A DNA stretch of 20,920 nt from CAWVWD01 sp965662365 (GTDB lineage Bacteria; Bacteroidota; Bacteroidia; Chitinophagales; Saprospiraceae). The translations under genes were made by a program, and so were the position numbers. Numbering within the stretch: position 1 is the stretch's first letter; every line of letters begins with the position of its first letter. The DNA is taken from contig CBFIHR010000077.1 in assembly GCA_965662365.1 (NCBI GenBank), positions 1 through 20,920 on the forward strand, in the 5' to 3' direction. Below, in pieces: positions 1 to 7,164 of the stretch. The notes beneath the pieces are model-generated. The model was not told the DNA's origin, made no database searches, and saw nothing but the letters and a program-made list of their open reading frames with translations.

Positions 1-76
1 GTTAAGTCTATCTTTTTTGCATGTCTTCCCATATAGAGGACAAATTTATGTTATATTTATTTTTGAACCAATACTT

Positions 77-88
77 ATGTCATGACAT
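77..88. promoter_or_regulatory. Perfect 12-bp palindrome upstream of the first gene
   Basis: The bases ATGTCATGACAT are a perfect inverted repeat with no spacer, about 84 bases before the ATG of the anti-sigma-like gene. A symmetric site this close to a gene could be an operator for a dimeric regulator. The rest of 1-171 is AT-rich and shows no convincing reading frame. Chance occurrence is quite possible, so this is only a candidate. Confidence 0.25.
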
Positions 89-171
89 GTAAAATAAATG
101 AGCAATAATTAATAAACTTTTAAGGTAAATACCGAAGAGGATTCAGAATATAAATAACTAAAATAAGTATT

Positions 172-1071
172 ATGCTCAACGAGCAAGAAATAATTGACAG
201 ATATTTCAATGATCAGATGGATAAATTTGAACGTAAGGCTTTCGAGAAAGCGATGGAAAACGATGCTGAGCTAGCGAAAACTGTTGCATTGAATAAAGAT
301 CTTATGGCTTTCTTTCAAGAAAGAAACCCCAAGTCAAAGAGAAAAGTCACTACTTCAAGCGATAAGTTTCTGGGTAAAACGCTTGAACCAAATATTGCAC
401 CTTCGACTGACATAAGGGCTATTCAGTGCATCAAATGGAGCATCGGCATTGTGTCATTACTCATCGTTTCATTTTTTGTAATCCGATTATTGTCAATCAG
501 TCAATCTCAATCACAAGACACAGAACATTCTGATATGGGTGTTGAAGATGTTATAAATCATACAACACAACACGAAGATAAAACTGAAGAAGTCTTGATC
601 AATGAACAGCCTCAAGAGCAAATTCAAGAAGAAAGCAAGCCAAACCCTGAAGCGATAGATGAAAATCAATCTAAAGGCGATAATCTTATGGCAATTACAG
701 ATTTAGAAAACTTTATGCCTAATGCTGTCTTAGAAAATTTGATTAGAGAAAATGTTCGCTCCTTTAAAGGAGGTACAAATATTACATTTCCAAAAACAGG
801 ATATTCTTTTGTACCTGAAAATAAAATTACAGACTTCAGTATCAAAGGAACCGTCAGCGATAATCAATCAATTGACATTATTATATATGATAATCAACCT
901 GAAAGTTTTACGAATGACAAGCCAGTGCTTTTGACATCAAAAGTCCTCAAACCAGGCTCATTCTCTTACAATCTTAGTATTGAATTAAAGCCTGGCGCAT
1001 ATTATTACATCATCAGAAACAAAGAAACTACTTCTATCATTCACATATCAAAGTTTTTTGTAGAAAAATAG
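172..1071 (+). CDS. Single-pass membrane protein with anti-sigma-factor-like N-terminus
   Basis: 299 residues. The first ~50 residues (EQEIIDRYFNDQMDKFERKA, then an acidic stretch with ELAKTV) follow the pattern seen at the N-terminus of Bacteroidota membrane anti-sigma-like proteins: a short helical cytoplasmic domain without the zinc-binding His/Cys motif. One hydrophobic segment lies at about 87-108. An acidic, Gln/Glu-rich linker (110-165) follows, then a C-terminal domain (about 175-299) with beta-rich composition that would be outside the cytoplasm. The topology suits a signal-transducing membrane protein that holds a cytoplasmic partner and senses something in the periplasm. No sigma factor gene is visible; it could lie to the left of the window. 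The family call rests on N-terminal resemblance only, and the C-terminal domain is not recognised. Confidence 0.6.
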   Translation: MLNEQEIIDRYFNDQMDKFERKAFEKAMENDAELAKTVALNKDLMAFFQERNPKSKRKVTTSSDKFLGKTLEPNIAPSTDIRAIQCIKWSIGIVSLLIVSFFVIRLLSISQSQSQDTEHSDMGVEDVINHTTQHEDKTEEVLINEQPQEQIQEESKPNPEAIDENQSKGDNLMAITDLENFMPNAVLENLIRENVRSFKGGTNITFPKTGYSFVPENKITDFSIKGTVSDNQSIDIIIYDNQPESFTNDKPVLLTSKVLKPGSFSYNLSIELKPGAYYYIIRNKETTSIIHISKFFVEK

Positions 1072-1137
1072 ATTTCGTGGTTAATCAAGCCTTGTGAAAA
1101 ACTGATTTGTAGTTTCAAGCTGATGTAATTTACTTCG

Positions 1138-1174
1138 AAAAGCAAGTGTTGATAAGACCCGCACTTGCTTTTTT
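1138..1174 (+). terminator. Rho-independent terminator after the anti-sigma-like gene
   Basis: An 11-bp perfect stem (AAAAGCAAGTG at 1138-1148 with CACTTGCTTTT at 1162-1172) encloses a 13-base loop and runs into six T residues (1169-1174). It lies 67 bases after the upstream stop and before the ribH promoter, so it isolates ribH from the first gene. Confidence 0.85.
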
Positions 1175-1217
1175 ATTCCTCCGTGATATTCCTACAACTT
1201 CTTTTATAAAACCTTGT

Positions 1218-1225
1218 TACCTTTG
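1218..1225 (+). promoter_or_regulatory. Bacteroidota-type -7 element for ribH
   Basis: TACCTTTG exactly fits the TAnnTTTG -7 consensus of Bacteroidota primary sigma factors and lies 38 bases before the ribH ATG. The -33 element is poor: the expected TTTG at about 1195 is absent, though the region is T-rich. No FMN riboswitch-like sequence is apparent before ribH. Confidence 0.5.
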
Positions 1226-1263
1226 CAATTCTTAAAAAAGTAAAACTATATAACTTTATATCA

Positions 1264-1785
1264 ATGGCAAGTGCATTAAAAAATTTATCGGATTACAATG
1301 AAGATAATATTCCTTCAGTTGAAGGATTGAAATTTGGTATCGTCGTTTCTGATTACCACAATGATATTACGTATGCGTTATACGAGGCGGCTCACGCAAC
1401 ATTAGTCAAACACGGAGCAAGTGAGGACGATATTCATACCGTTCAAGTCCCGGGTACTTTTGAACTACCCGCTGGTGCCAAGCTGTTGGCTCAAGCCAAA
1501 AACTTAGATGGTTATATTTGTTTGGGTTGCGTTATCAAAGGGGAAACACCACACAATGACTATATTAACGGTGCAGTCGCTAATGCCTTAATGACAATGT
1601 CCGTTGCATCAGGTAAACCGTTTGTTTTTGGCGTTTTAACTCCAAATACACACGAACAAGCTAAAGATAGAGCAGGTGGAAAGCACGGCAATAAAGGAGT
1701 CGAAGCAGCGGTCGCCGCAATCAGAATGGCAACTTTGAAAAAGAGCTTAGGAAACAAAAAACAAAGTATTGGCTTTGGTAAATAA
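1264..1785 (+). CDS. ribH: 6,7-dimethyl-8-ribityllumazine synthase
   Basis: 173 residues, slightly longer than the usual ~155 because of an N-terminal extension (~20 residues) and a basic C-terminal tail. It condenses 5-amino-6-ribitylamino-uracil with 3,4-dihydroxy-2-butanone 4-phosphate, the penultimate step of riboflavin synthesis, in the cytoplasm, normally as an icosahedral or pentameric assembly. Visible signatures: VVSDYHNDIT (27-36), PGTFELP (63-69), GCVIKGETPHNDY (88-100) with the catalytic His at 97, and FGVLTPNTHEQAKDRAG (122-138) with the phosphate-binding Arg near 136, followed by the GNKG motif. The ATG at 1264 sits properly behind the promoter-like element. It stands alone: no other rib genes are in the window, so the pathway genes are dispersed as is common in Bacteroidota. 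Confidence 0.97.
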   Translation: MASALKNLSDYNEDNIPSVEGLKFGIVVSDYHNDITYALYEAAHATLVKHGASEDDIHTVQVPGTFELPAGAKLLAQAKNLDGYICLGCVIKGETPHNDYINGAVANALMTMSVASGKPFVFGVLTPNTHEQAKDRAGGKHGNKGVEAAVAAIRMATLKKSLGNKKQSIGFGK

Positions 1786-1794
1786 TAGGTATGA

Positions 1795-1900
1795 ACACGG
1801 TTTTCTTATAACAAAAATTAAATAATATAACTTTTGTGGCCCAAATCGTCTGAATTGTACCTTTTGTGGCTCACCACAAAATTTGACAAGAAAACCGTGT
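1795..1900. repeat. Nested inverted-repeat element downstream of ribH
   Basis: A perfect 13-bp inverted repeat (ACACGGTTTTCTT at 1795-1807, AAGAAAACCGTGT at 1888-1900) encloses 80 bases that are themselves structured. TTTTGTGG (1862-1869) and CCACAAAA (1874-1881) form a perfect 8-bp hairpin with a four-base loop. CTTTTGTGGC occurs twice (1831-1840 and 1861-1870), so the first copy can compete for the same partner. ACAAAA (1811-1816) can also pair with TTTTGT (1832-1837). No T run follows the outer arm, so it is not a plain intrinsic terminator. No target-site duplication is evident. It could be a small non-autonomous repeat, a structured 3' UTR or a small RNA; the function is unknown. Confidence 0.6.
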
Positions 1901-2006
1901 AAAATAACAAATAATACACCATTCGATTTCACTTAATAAACTAAATTCACCAATCTATTTCGATGTTATAAATCATACAATTTATATACCGACTGCTCCA
2001 TGATGC

Positions 2007-2858
2007 TTACCTCAAAGTAATCCCTCTCGGAATCTCTATACCTGCCTCGTCAAATGCTTCTTTAACAGATTCATTCAAATCACAAGTAATCGTAAATCCA
2101 TCAGCAGCATCTTTCGCCCAAACCGATGCTCTCAACGTAATCGAATAATCGCCCCATGAAGTCGCTCGTACGGCAACAATCGGAGCATTATCCTTAATTG
2201 CTTCTTCGTCACGATTATCGACAGTCAATGGATGACTTTGTGCCAAATCTTGTATAATCTTAATCGCTTGTTTTAGATCGGTTTTATAATCTACCTTAAA
2301 CAAGATAAATTTACAAACTTTTGCATCAACCAAATCAGCATTTACAAGGACTTTATCACTCATCAAAGCATTTGGAATCACGACACGGTGATTTTCATAA
2401 TTTCTCAAGACCGTGTGTCGTAACGTAATATCTTCAACGACTCCAGCAATATTTGCATCAATCATCAATCTATCGTTTACCCGAAAGGGTTTAAAAATAA
2501 CAATAAACAAACCGCTAATAATATTAGAAAATGCTTTCTGGGAAGCAAAACCAATAGCCACCGCAAAAATACCAGCACCTGCTAATAAGGAAGCCGAAAA
2601 GGCTCTCAAACTCGGAATCATATACATCGCTGTACCGAAACCTGCAATATAAATACTGGCCGTAATAATATGCTGAAAAAACGCATAGTTGGTCGAGTCA
2701 TTCGAGTTCAAAACATCGTCTAAGACGTTCTTTTTGAAAACTCGCTTGAATATACGCACTAAGAAAAACGTCGCTACGATAATCAAAACAAACAGAATCG
2801 CACCACCTGTTTTCGTCTGAAAAAAGTTAATTATGTTTTCAATAAAAGTTTCAATCAT
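2007..2858 (-). CDS. MscS-family small-conductance mechanosensitive channel
   Basis: About 283 residues from the preferred ATG at 2858, close to E. coli MscS (286). An upstream in-frame TTG (2921) would add 21 residues, but that stretch is encoded by AT-rich repeats and lacks conserved character. The protein has hydrophobic helices at about 18-37 and 58-80, then the pore helix region at about 84-122 rich in Gly/Ala (AGAGIFAVAIGFASQKAFSN), followed by the beta domain (FKPFRVNDR onward) and the alpha/beta C-terminal domain ending EAGIEIPRGITLR. It would sit in the inner membrane and release solutes on osmotic downshift. It lies 88 bases behind the larger MscS paralogue on the same strand and may be cotranscribed with it. 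The stop faces ribH convergently. Confidence 0.92.
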   Translation of the reverse strand: MIETFIENIINFFQTKTGGAILFVLIIVATFFLVRIFKRVFKKNVLDDVLNSNDSTNYAFFQHIITASIYIAGFGTAMYMIPSLRAFSASLLAGAGIFAVAIGFASQKAFSNIISGLFIVIFKPFRVNDRLMIDANIAGVVEDITLRHTVLRNYENHRVVIPNALMSDKVLVNADLVDAKVCKFILFKVDYKTDLKQAIKIIQDLAQSHPLTVDNRDEEAIKDNAPIVAVRATSWGDYSITLRASVWAKDAADGFTITCDLNESVKEAFDEAGIEIPRGITLR

Positions 2859-2882
2859 TATTTTTTGTTTGCATGTTTGAGT

Positions 2883-2931
2883 GTTTGAATATTTGATGAT
2901 TGATAATACTTGAATATTCAAATATCCAAAC
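2883..2931. repeat. Imperfect inverted repeat between the two MscS genes
   Basis: GTTTGAATATTTGA (2883-2896) is mirrored by TCAAATATCCAAAC (2918-2931) with one mismatch, and the spacer contains the perfect palindrome TGAATATTCA (2911-2920). TTTGA-type units recur several times across 2874-2931, giving a degenerate short-repeat look. It may be a transcript hairpin between the two channel genes or simply low-complexity spacer. Confidence 0.4.
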
Positions 2932-2946
2932 CATAAAACACTAAAA

Positions 2947-4488
2947 TCATTTTAAATCCTTCGCATTACGCACCCACAAATCACGTTGAGGAAACGGAAT
3001 TTCGATATTATGCTCTCGAAAAGCTTTATCAATCTCAAAACGCAAATCGCTCTGAATATCAAGCACACCAAATACATCGAAAGTCCAGAAATGTAACTCA
3101 AAATCAAGAGAAGAGTTGCCAAAATCTGCAAATCGTACCATCGGCTCGGGATAATCAATAATCTTTGACTGTCTTGCCGCTACACTTAATAAAAGTTTTT
3201 TCACCAATTCCGTATCTGAACCATAAGCCACACCGACCGAAACAAAAAACCTTGCTTTTTGATCAGAGTGATTCCAGTTCGCTAAACCATCCATCACCAA
3301 ATGAGAATTTGGCACTATCAATTCTACGTCATCTCGCATTCTTACCTCTGATGCACGGATTCCAATCTTCGTAACTTTACCGATTTCACCTTTCACACGA
3401 ACCATATCACCGACATGAACCGAGCCTTCAATCATTATCAAAACACCCGAAAACAAATCGTTAAACGTCTGTTGTAACCCTAAACCAAAACCAACTAACA
3501 ACGCACCCGCAGCACCCCAAACTACCGTCAACTGAAACCCTAAGGTTTCAATAATTGTCAATACCATTACAGTATAAACAAAATACTTTATCAAGCGATT
3601 GATGGCATATTGTGAACCTTTATCCATCTTCTCTCGCTTATAGTAAGCACTTAAAAGCTGAATAATTGTCCAAATAATAATTTTAAAGAAAAAGAAAATT
3701 ATAATCGAATTAATAATATTAGACAGTCGAAAATGACTACATTCTTCTCTTGTTTTAGAGTTTTCAATGACTTTTTGCTTGTAGATTTTATTATCAGCCG
3801 TTGTGTTAGCCGCAATCAAATTATCATACGTTTCCTTACTCAAAGATTTTTGTACCTTGGTTATCGTGTCTATTTCATAATAATTATACTTCCATTGTCC
3901 CTCAGGAACATCAACCGTTTTACAATCGTAGGAATGCAACGAATAATCCGTAATCGTTTCTAACTCAAATCCTGCACTCTGAAAAAACATAACGACCGTA
4001 AGCCAAAACAAAATAATTCGGAACGCTCGATTGATCGTCTTCTGCTCATTCTCCTCTATTTCAAATCGCCCTGTTAGCTGTGCAATTAGTAGTTTGTACT
4101 TACTAAATACAAAATTAGCCGCTACTAATACAATCGTTATTCCTACTAAATTTTTTACTCTAAAATTATAGCCAATAAACCTAAATATCAGAAAATTCCA
4201 AAAATCAGCAACCTGCTCTCCCGATAAAAAGAACCCCACACCTTGAAAAAGTAACACGACCGTTATAATCACCAATAACGTCCGTAAAACCCGATTGATA
4301 AGACCTTGTTCCTTCTCTCCTATTTCGAATTGTTCGCCAAGTCGAGCTATTAGCTGTTTTTGCTTACGCAAAACAAAAATTGCGGCAACTAAAACAACTA
4401 TCGTATATAACAAATTGAGCAAGGTAAACTCGTATGTTTCTCCAACTTTAAATATAACTACATTCAGAAATTCAAAAATCCGTTCCAT
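2947..4488 (-). CDS. Large MscS-family mechanosensitive channel with repeated N-terminal hairpins
   Basis: 513 residues. The C-terminal half is a clear MscS core: pore helix at about 322-355 (VVWGAAGALLVGFGLGLQQT, then FNDLFSGV), the beta domain (GSVHVGDMVRVKGEIGKV at 355-372, with VPNSHLV near 392-398) and the C-terminal alpha/beta domain ending IPFPQRDLW. The N-terminal part is built of three related helical hairpins at about 23-88, 111-176 and 255-320. Each has a hydrophobic helix, a K/R-rich turn with a central E-x2-Q/S-x2-INR-like motif, and a second helix ending F/E-x4-GF. The first two copies are plainly homologous; the third directly precedes the pore and is more diverged. A polar ~75-residue insert (178-254) separates copies 2 and 3 and is probably periplasmic. 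This is the first gene of a likely two-gene mscS unit, divergent from galE. Confidence 0.93.
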   Translation of the reverse strand: MERIFEFLNVVIFKVGETYEFTLLNLLYTIVVLVAAIFVLRKQKQLIARLGEQFEIGEKEQGLINRVLRTLLVIITVVLLFQGVGFFLSGEQVADFWNFLIFRFIGYNFRVKNLVGITIVLVAANFVFSKYKLLIAQLTGRFEIEENEQKTINRAFRIILFWLTVVMFFQSAGFELETITDYSLHSYDCKTVDVPEGQWKYNYYEIDTITKVQKSLSKETYDNLIAANTTADNKIYKQKVIENSKTREECSHFRLSNIINSIIIFFFFKIIIWTIIQLLSAYYKREKMDKGSQYAINRLIKYFVYTVMVLTIIETLGFQLTVVWGAAGALLVGFGLGLQQTFNDLFSGVLIMIEGSVHVGDMVRVKGEIGKVTKIGIRASEVRMRDDVELIVPNSHLVMDGLANWNHSDQKARFFVSVGVAYGSDTELVKKLLLSVAARQSKIIDYPEPMVRFADFGNSSLDFELHFWTFDVFGVLDIQSDLRFEIDKAFREHNIEIPFPQRDLWVRNAKDLK

Positions 4489-4573
4489 TGTCTACGTGTT
4501 ATTCAAATATTAATAAATATCAACTACGAAATTACACCTTTTCTATTGATTTTTAATTCCTAATCTGATTTCC

Positions 4574-4604
4574 TTTTAACCTTATATAAAATCACCTAAC
4601 TTTA
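4574..4604 (+). promoter_or_regulatory. Candidate promoter of galE
   Basis: TTTT (4574-4577), a 19-base spacer and TAACTTTA (4597-4604) match the Bacteroidota TTTG-N19-TAnnTTTG layout apart from the last base of each element. It is 45 bases before the galE ATG. The intergenic space is shared with the divergent MscS gene; on the other strand TAATTTCG (4534 to 4527) is a weaker candidate. Confidence 0.4.
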
Positions 4605-4648
4605 CCCTTAATCAAGATTAAAAATATACAACCATATAAATTCTGAAA

Positions 4649-5665
4649 ATGGCAAAAGTATTAGTAACAGGCGGTTGTGGCTTTATTGGGAGTCACACCT
4701 TAGTAAGTTTAATCAACAATGGTTATGACGTTATTTCGATTGACGACAACTCTCGTTCGACAACTCAAACACTGGACGGTGTAGAAGCCATTACTGGCGT
4801 TAAAGTCAAAAACTACAAAGTTGATTTATGTGATTTTGATAAAACAGCAGCTGTTTTTGAAGAAAATCCAGATATTTCGGGAGTAATTCATTTCGCAGCC
4901 TACAAAAGCGTAATGGAGTCCGTTTCCGTTCCATTGATGTATCATCGAAACAACCTGAACGGCTTACTCAACATCTTGGAATGTATCAAAAAATATAACG
5001 TTAAAAGTTTCGTTTTTTCTTCTTCTTGCTCTGTTTATGGCAATATTGAAACCCTTCCTGTAACCGAAGATACACCTTTTAAGGAGGCTGAATGTCCTTA
5101 CGCTCGTACCAAGCAAATTGGCGAATTTATCATCAGAGATTTTGCAAAAGCAAACCCTAAAATCAATTCAATTGTCTTACGTTACTTCAATCCGGCAGGT
5201 GCTCACCCGTCCGGCAAATTAGGCGAAATCTCTTGGGGAAAACCAATTTACCTCGTTCCAGTCATCACCGATACCGCTTTAGGCAAACGAGAGAAAATGA
5301 CCGTTTTTGGAGCAGATTACGATACTCGTGATGGCAGCTGTGTCCGTGACTTTATCCATGTTATGGATTTAGCCGATGCACACACGAACTCGCTGGAGTT
5401 TGCCGCCAACGATAAAGGAACAAGCAACTGCGAAACTTTCAATTTAGGAATCGGCGAGGGTGTTACCGTTTTAGAAGCGATTTTAGCATTTGAAAAAACA
5501 AGCGGTTTAAAACTCAATTACGAAATCGGTGACAGACGTGATGGCGACGTCGTTGCAATCTATGCCGAGCCGTCAAAAGCCTTCAATGTCTTAGGTTTTA
5601 AACCACAATACACGATTGAAGATATTATGAAAACAGCCTGGGAATGGGATAGAAAGCGATCGTAA
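4649..5665 (+). CDS. galE: UDP-glucose 4-epimerase
   Basis: 338 residues, the same size as E. coli GalE. It interconverts UDP-glucose and UDP-galactose in the cytoplasm for galactose use and for surface-polysaccharide precursors. It is an extended short-chain dehydrogenase: NAD-binding GGCGFIGS at 8-15, IDDNS near 31-35, the FSSSCSVYG strand with catalytic Ser around 124-126, and YARTK with catalytic Tyr151 and Lys155. RYFNPAGAHPSG and RDGSCVRDFIHVMDLADAH are the typical GalE substrate-binding segments and distinguish it from generic sugar epimerases. It is a single-gene unit, with its own promoter-like sequence and a strong terminator after it. No other gal or polysaccharide genes are in the window. 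Confidence 0.95.
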   Translation: MAKVLVTGGCGFIGSHTLVSLINNGYDVISIDDNSRSTTQTLDGVEAITGVKVKNYKVDLCDFDKTAAVFEENPDISGVIHFAAYKSVMESVSVPLMYHRNNLNGLLNILECIKKYNVKSFVFSSSCSVYGNIETLPVTEDTPFKEAECPYARTKQIGEFIIRDFAKANPKINSIVLRYFNPAGAHPSGKLGEISWGKPIYLVPVITDTALGKREKMTVFGADYDTRDGSCVRDFIHVMDLADAHTNSLEFAANDKGTSNCETFNLGIGEGVTVLEAILAFEKTSGLKLNYEIGDRRDGDVVAIYAEPSKAFNVLGFKPQYTIEDIMKTAWEWDRKRS

Positions 5666-5684
5666 AATCACTGCTTCTAAATAG

Positions 5685-5721
5685 AAACCGTCATTCCTAC
5701 GTACAGGAATGACGGTTTTTT
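5685..5721 (+). terminator. Terminator between convergent galE and thrC
   Basis: A perfect 14-bp stem (AAACCGTCATTCCT at 5685-5698 with AGGAATGACGGTTT at 5705-5718) has a six-base loop and ends in six T residues. It lies 19 bases after the galE stop. Read on the minus strand the T run is weaker (TTTCTATTT), but it probably also ends the thrB-thrC transcript. Confidence 0.9.
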
Positions 5722-5746
5722 AGGTTTTTATTCAACCATTTTTTAT

Positions 5747-7045
5747 TTAAAAATTAGCATTCAAATAATCCTTAAATCCTTCGTAATCAATACCCATTTC
5801 CACACTCACTTTCTCCTTATCTGCCAAAATCGCCAAACGTTCAGGCACATCAATTTCATGACCAAAAATCGCCTCCATATCCGGTTTGAACTTCGCAGGA
5901 TGAGCCGTTTCCAAAATAACTCCCTGTATATTTGAATACTTTTTTTGGTAGGCTTTTAGAGCCAAATAGCCGACAGCACCGTGCGGATCCATGACGTAAT
6001 TGTATTTTTCCTTGATTTCTAAAACAGCTTGTCGAGTCTCCTTATCATTGAAAGCAAAGCCGTGAATATTTTTTTGCATGTCTTTCCAAACCGAATCGTA
6101 CAAGTCCAACATTCTCGCAAAGTTCGACGGGTTACCAACATCCATTGCATTAGAAATTGTACGAACAGATGGGCGAGGTTTATAAATGCCGCATTCCAAA
6201 TATTGCGGAACGACATCATTTGAATTCGTTGCAGCGATAAAACCATGAACAGGTAGCCCCATTTTTTGAGCCAAAAGCCCCGCAGTTAAATTACCAAAAT
6301 TACCACTCGGAATACAGAAAACAACTGGTTTCGACTTGTCTTTCAATTGTTTATACGCTTCAAAATAGTAGAAACTTTGTGGAATCAATCGAGCGATATT
6401 GATAGAATTGGCAGATGATAAGCGAATATGTTTCAAATCTTGGTCTAAAAACGCTTGTTTCACCAACGCCTGACAATCATCAAACGTACCGTCAATCTCC
6501 AAAGCAGTAATATTTTCGCCCAAAGTTGTCAATTGTTTTTCTTGCAAATGACTCACTTTTCCTTTTGGATACAAAATCACGACTTTAATTCCCAATGCTT
6601 TATAAAAACCTGCTGCAACGGCTCCGCCCGTATCGCCCGAAGTAGCGACCAAAATAACGAGTTCTTTCGTTTCTTTACGATTAAAATAACTCATCAACTG
6701 CGACATAAATCTCGCTCCAAAATCCTTGAAAGCCAAACTTGGCCCATGCCATAATTCTAACACTTTTTTCTCTTCATCTAACGCCACAACTGGAGCCGGA
6801 AACGTCACCGAGTTATTAATAATCTGATTTAAATCCGCTGACGGAATCGCCTCACCAAATAGAGTTTTCGCTACTTTAAACGCAATCTCCTCAAAAGAAT
6901 ATTGGTCTAAATTATTAATAAAATCCGCTGACAACTGAGGAATTTCTGTTGGCATAAAAAGTCCGTTGTCATCGGGCAAACCTTTCATGACTGCTTCGGC
7001 AAGTGTCACCGTCGCTGCTTTATTTTTAGTAGAATAGAGTTTCAT
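5747..7045 (-). CDS. thrC: Threonine synthase
   Basis: 432 residues, the long ThrC type. It converts O-phosphohomoserine to threonine with pyridoxal phosphate, the last step of threonine synthesis. Signatures: N-terminal MKLYSTKNK and GLPDDNGLFMPTEIP, the PLP-lysine segment WHGPSLAFKDFGARF with Lys107, ATSGDTGGA (134-142), and the PLP-phosphate loop IPSGNFGN (about 247-254). The C-terminal region MDPHGAVGYLAL is also typical. It lies 119 bases downstream of thrB on the same strand, so product and substrate enzymes are adjacent. The intergenic gap contains a hairpin repeat. Confidence 0.96.
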   Translation of the reverse strand: MKLYSTKNKAATVTLAEAVMKGLPDDNGLFMPTEIPQLSADFINNLDQYSFEEIAFKVAKTLFGEAIPSADLNQIINNSVTFPAPVVALDEEKKVLELWHGPSLAFKDFGARFMSQLMSYFNRKETKELVILVATSGDTGGAVAAGFYKALGIKVVILYPKGKVSHLQEKQLTTLGENITALEIDGTFDDCQALVKQAFLDQDLKHIRLSSANSINIARLIPQSFYYFEAYKQLKDKSKPVVFCIPSGNFGNLTAGLLAQKMGLPVHGFIAATNSNDVVPQYLECGIYKPRPSVRTISNAMDVGNPSNFARMLDLYDSVWKDMQKNIHGFAFNDKETRQAVLEIKEKYNYVMDPHGAVGYLALKAYQKKYSNIQGVILETAHPAKFKPDMEAIFGHEIDVPERLAILADKEKVSVEMGIDYEGFKDYLNANF

Positions 7046-7107
7046 TTTTATAATTTTAAATCTTCCGTTTTATACAAATATTTCATCAATCAGAAAACCG
7101 AACACCT

Positions 7108-7136
7108 TGTTATTCTGAAACAAATTCAGCATAACA
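7108..7136. repeat. REP-like hairpin between thrB and thrC
   Basis: TGTTATTCTGAA (7108-7119) and TTCAGCATAACA (7125-7136) form a 12-bp arm pair with one mismatch around a five-base loop. No T run follows on either strand. The core (CTGAA-ACAAA-TTCAG) resembles a short intergenic palindrome that I recall as recurrent in Bacteroidota genomes, though only one copy is in this window. It could act as an mRNA stabiliser or attenuate thrC relative to thrB. Confidence 0.5.
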
Positions 7137-7164
7137 GCTATTATTTTAGATTTTGAATTGATTT

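Noticed and set aside
1100..1263. Possible FMN riboswitch before ribH
   Set aside because: None of the conserved RFN helices or sequence blocks is visible; only a terminator and a promoter element fit the space.
1795..1900. Insertion sequence or MITE with target duplication
   Set aside because: The flanks (before 1795 and after 1900) share no direct repeat and no transposase is nearby; the element is kept as an unexplained repeat only.
1747..1932. Minus-strand open frame across the ribH end and the repeat element
   Set aside because: It is created by the inverted repeats and lacks protein-like composition.
2874..2931. CRISPR-like short repeats
   Set aside because: The repeat units are short, degenerate and without regular spacers; no cas genes are present.
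6455..6754. 99-codon open frame on the plus strand
   Set aside because: It lies wholly antisense to thrC, has no domain-like features and follows the codon bias shadow of that gene.
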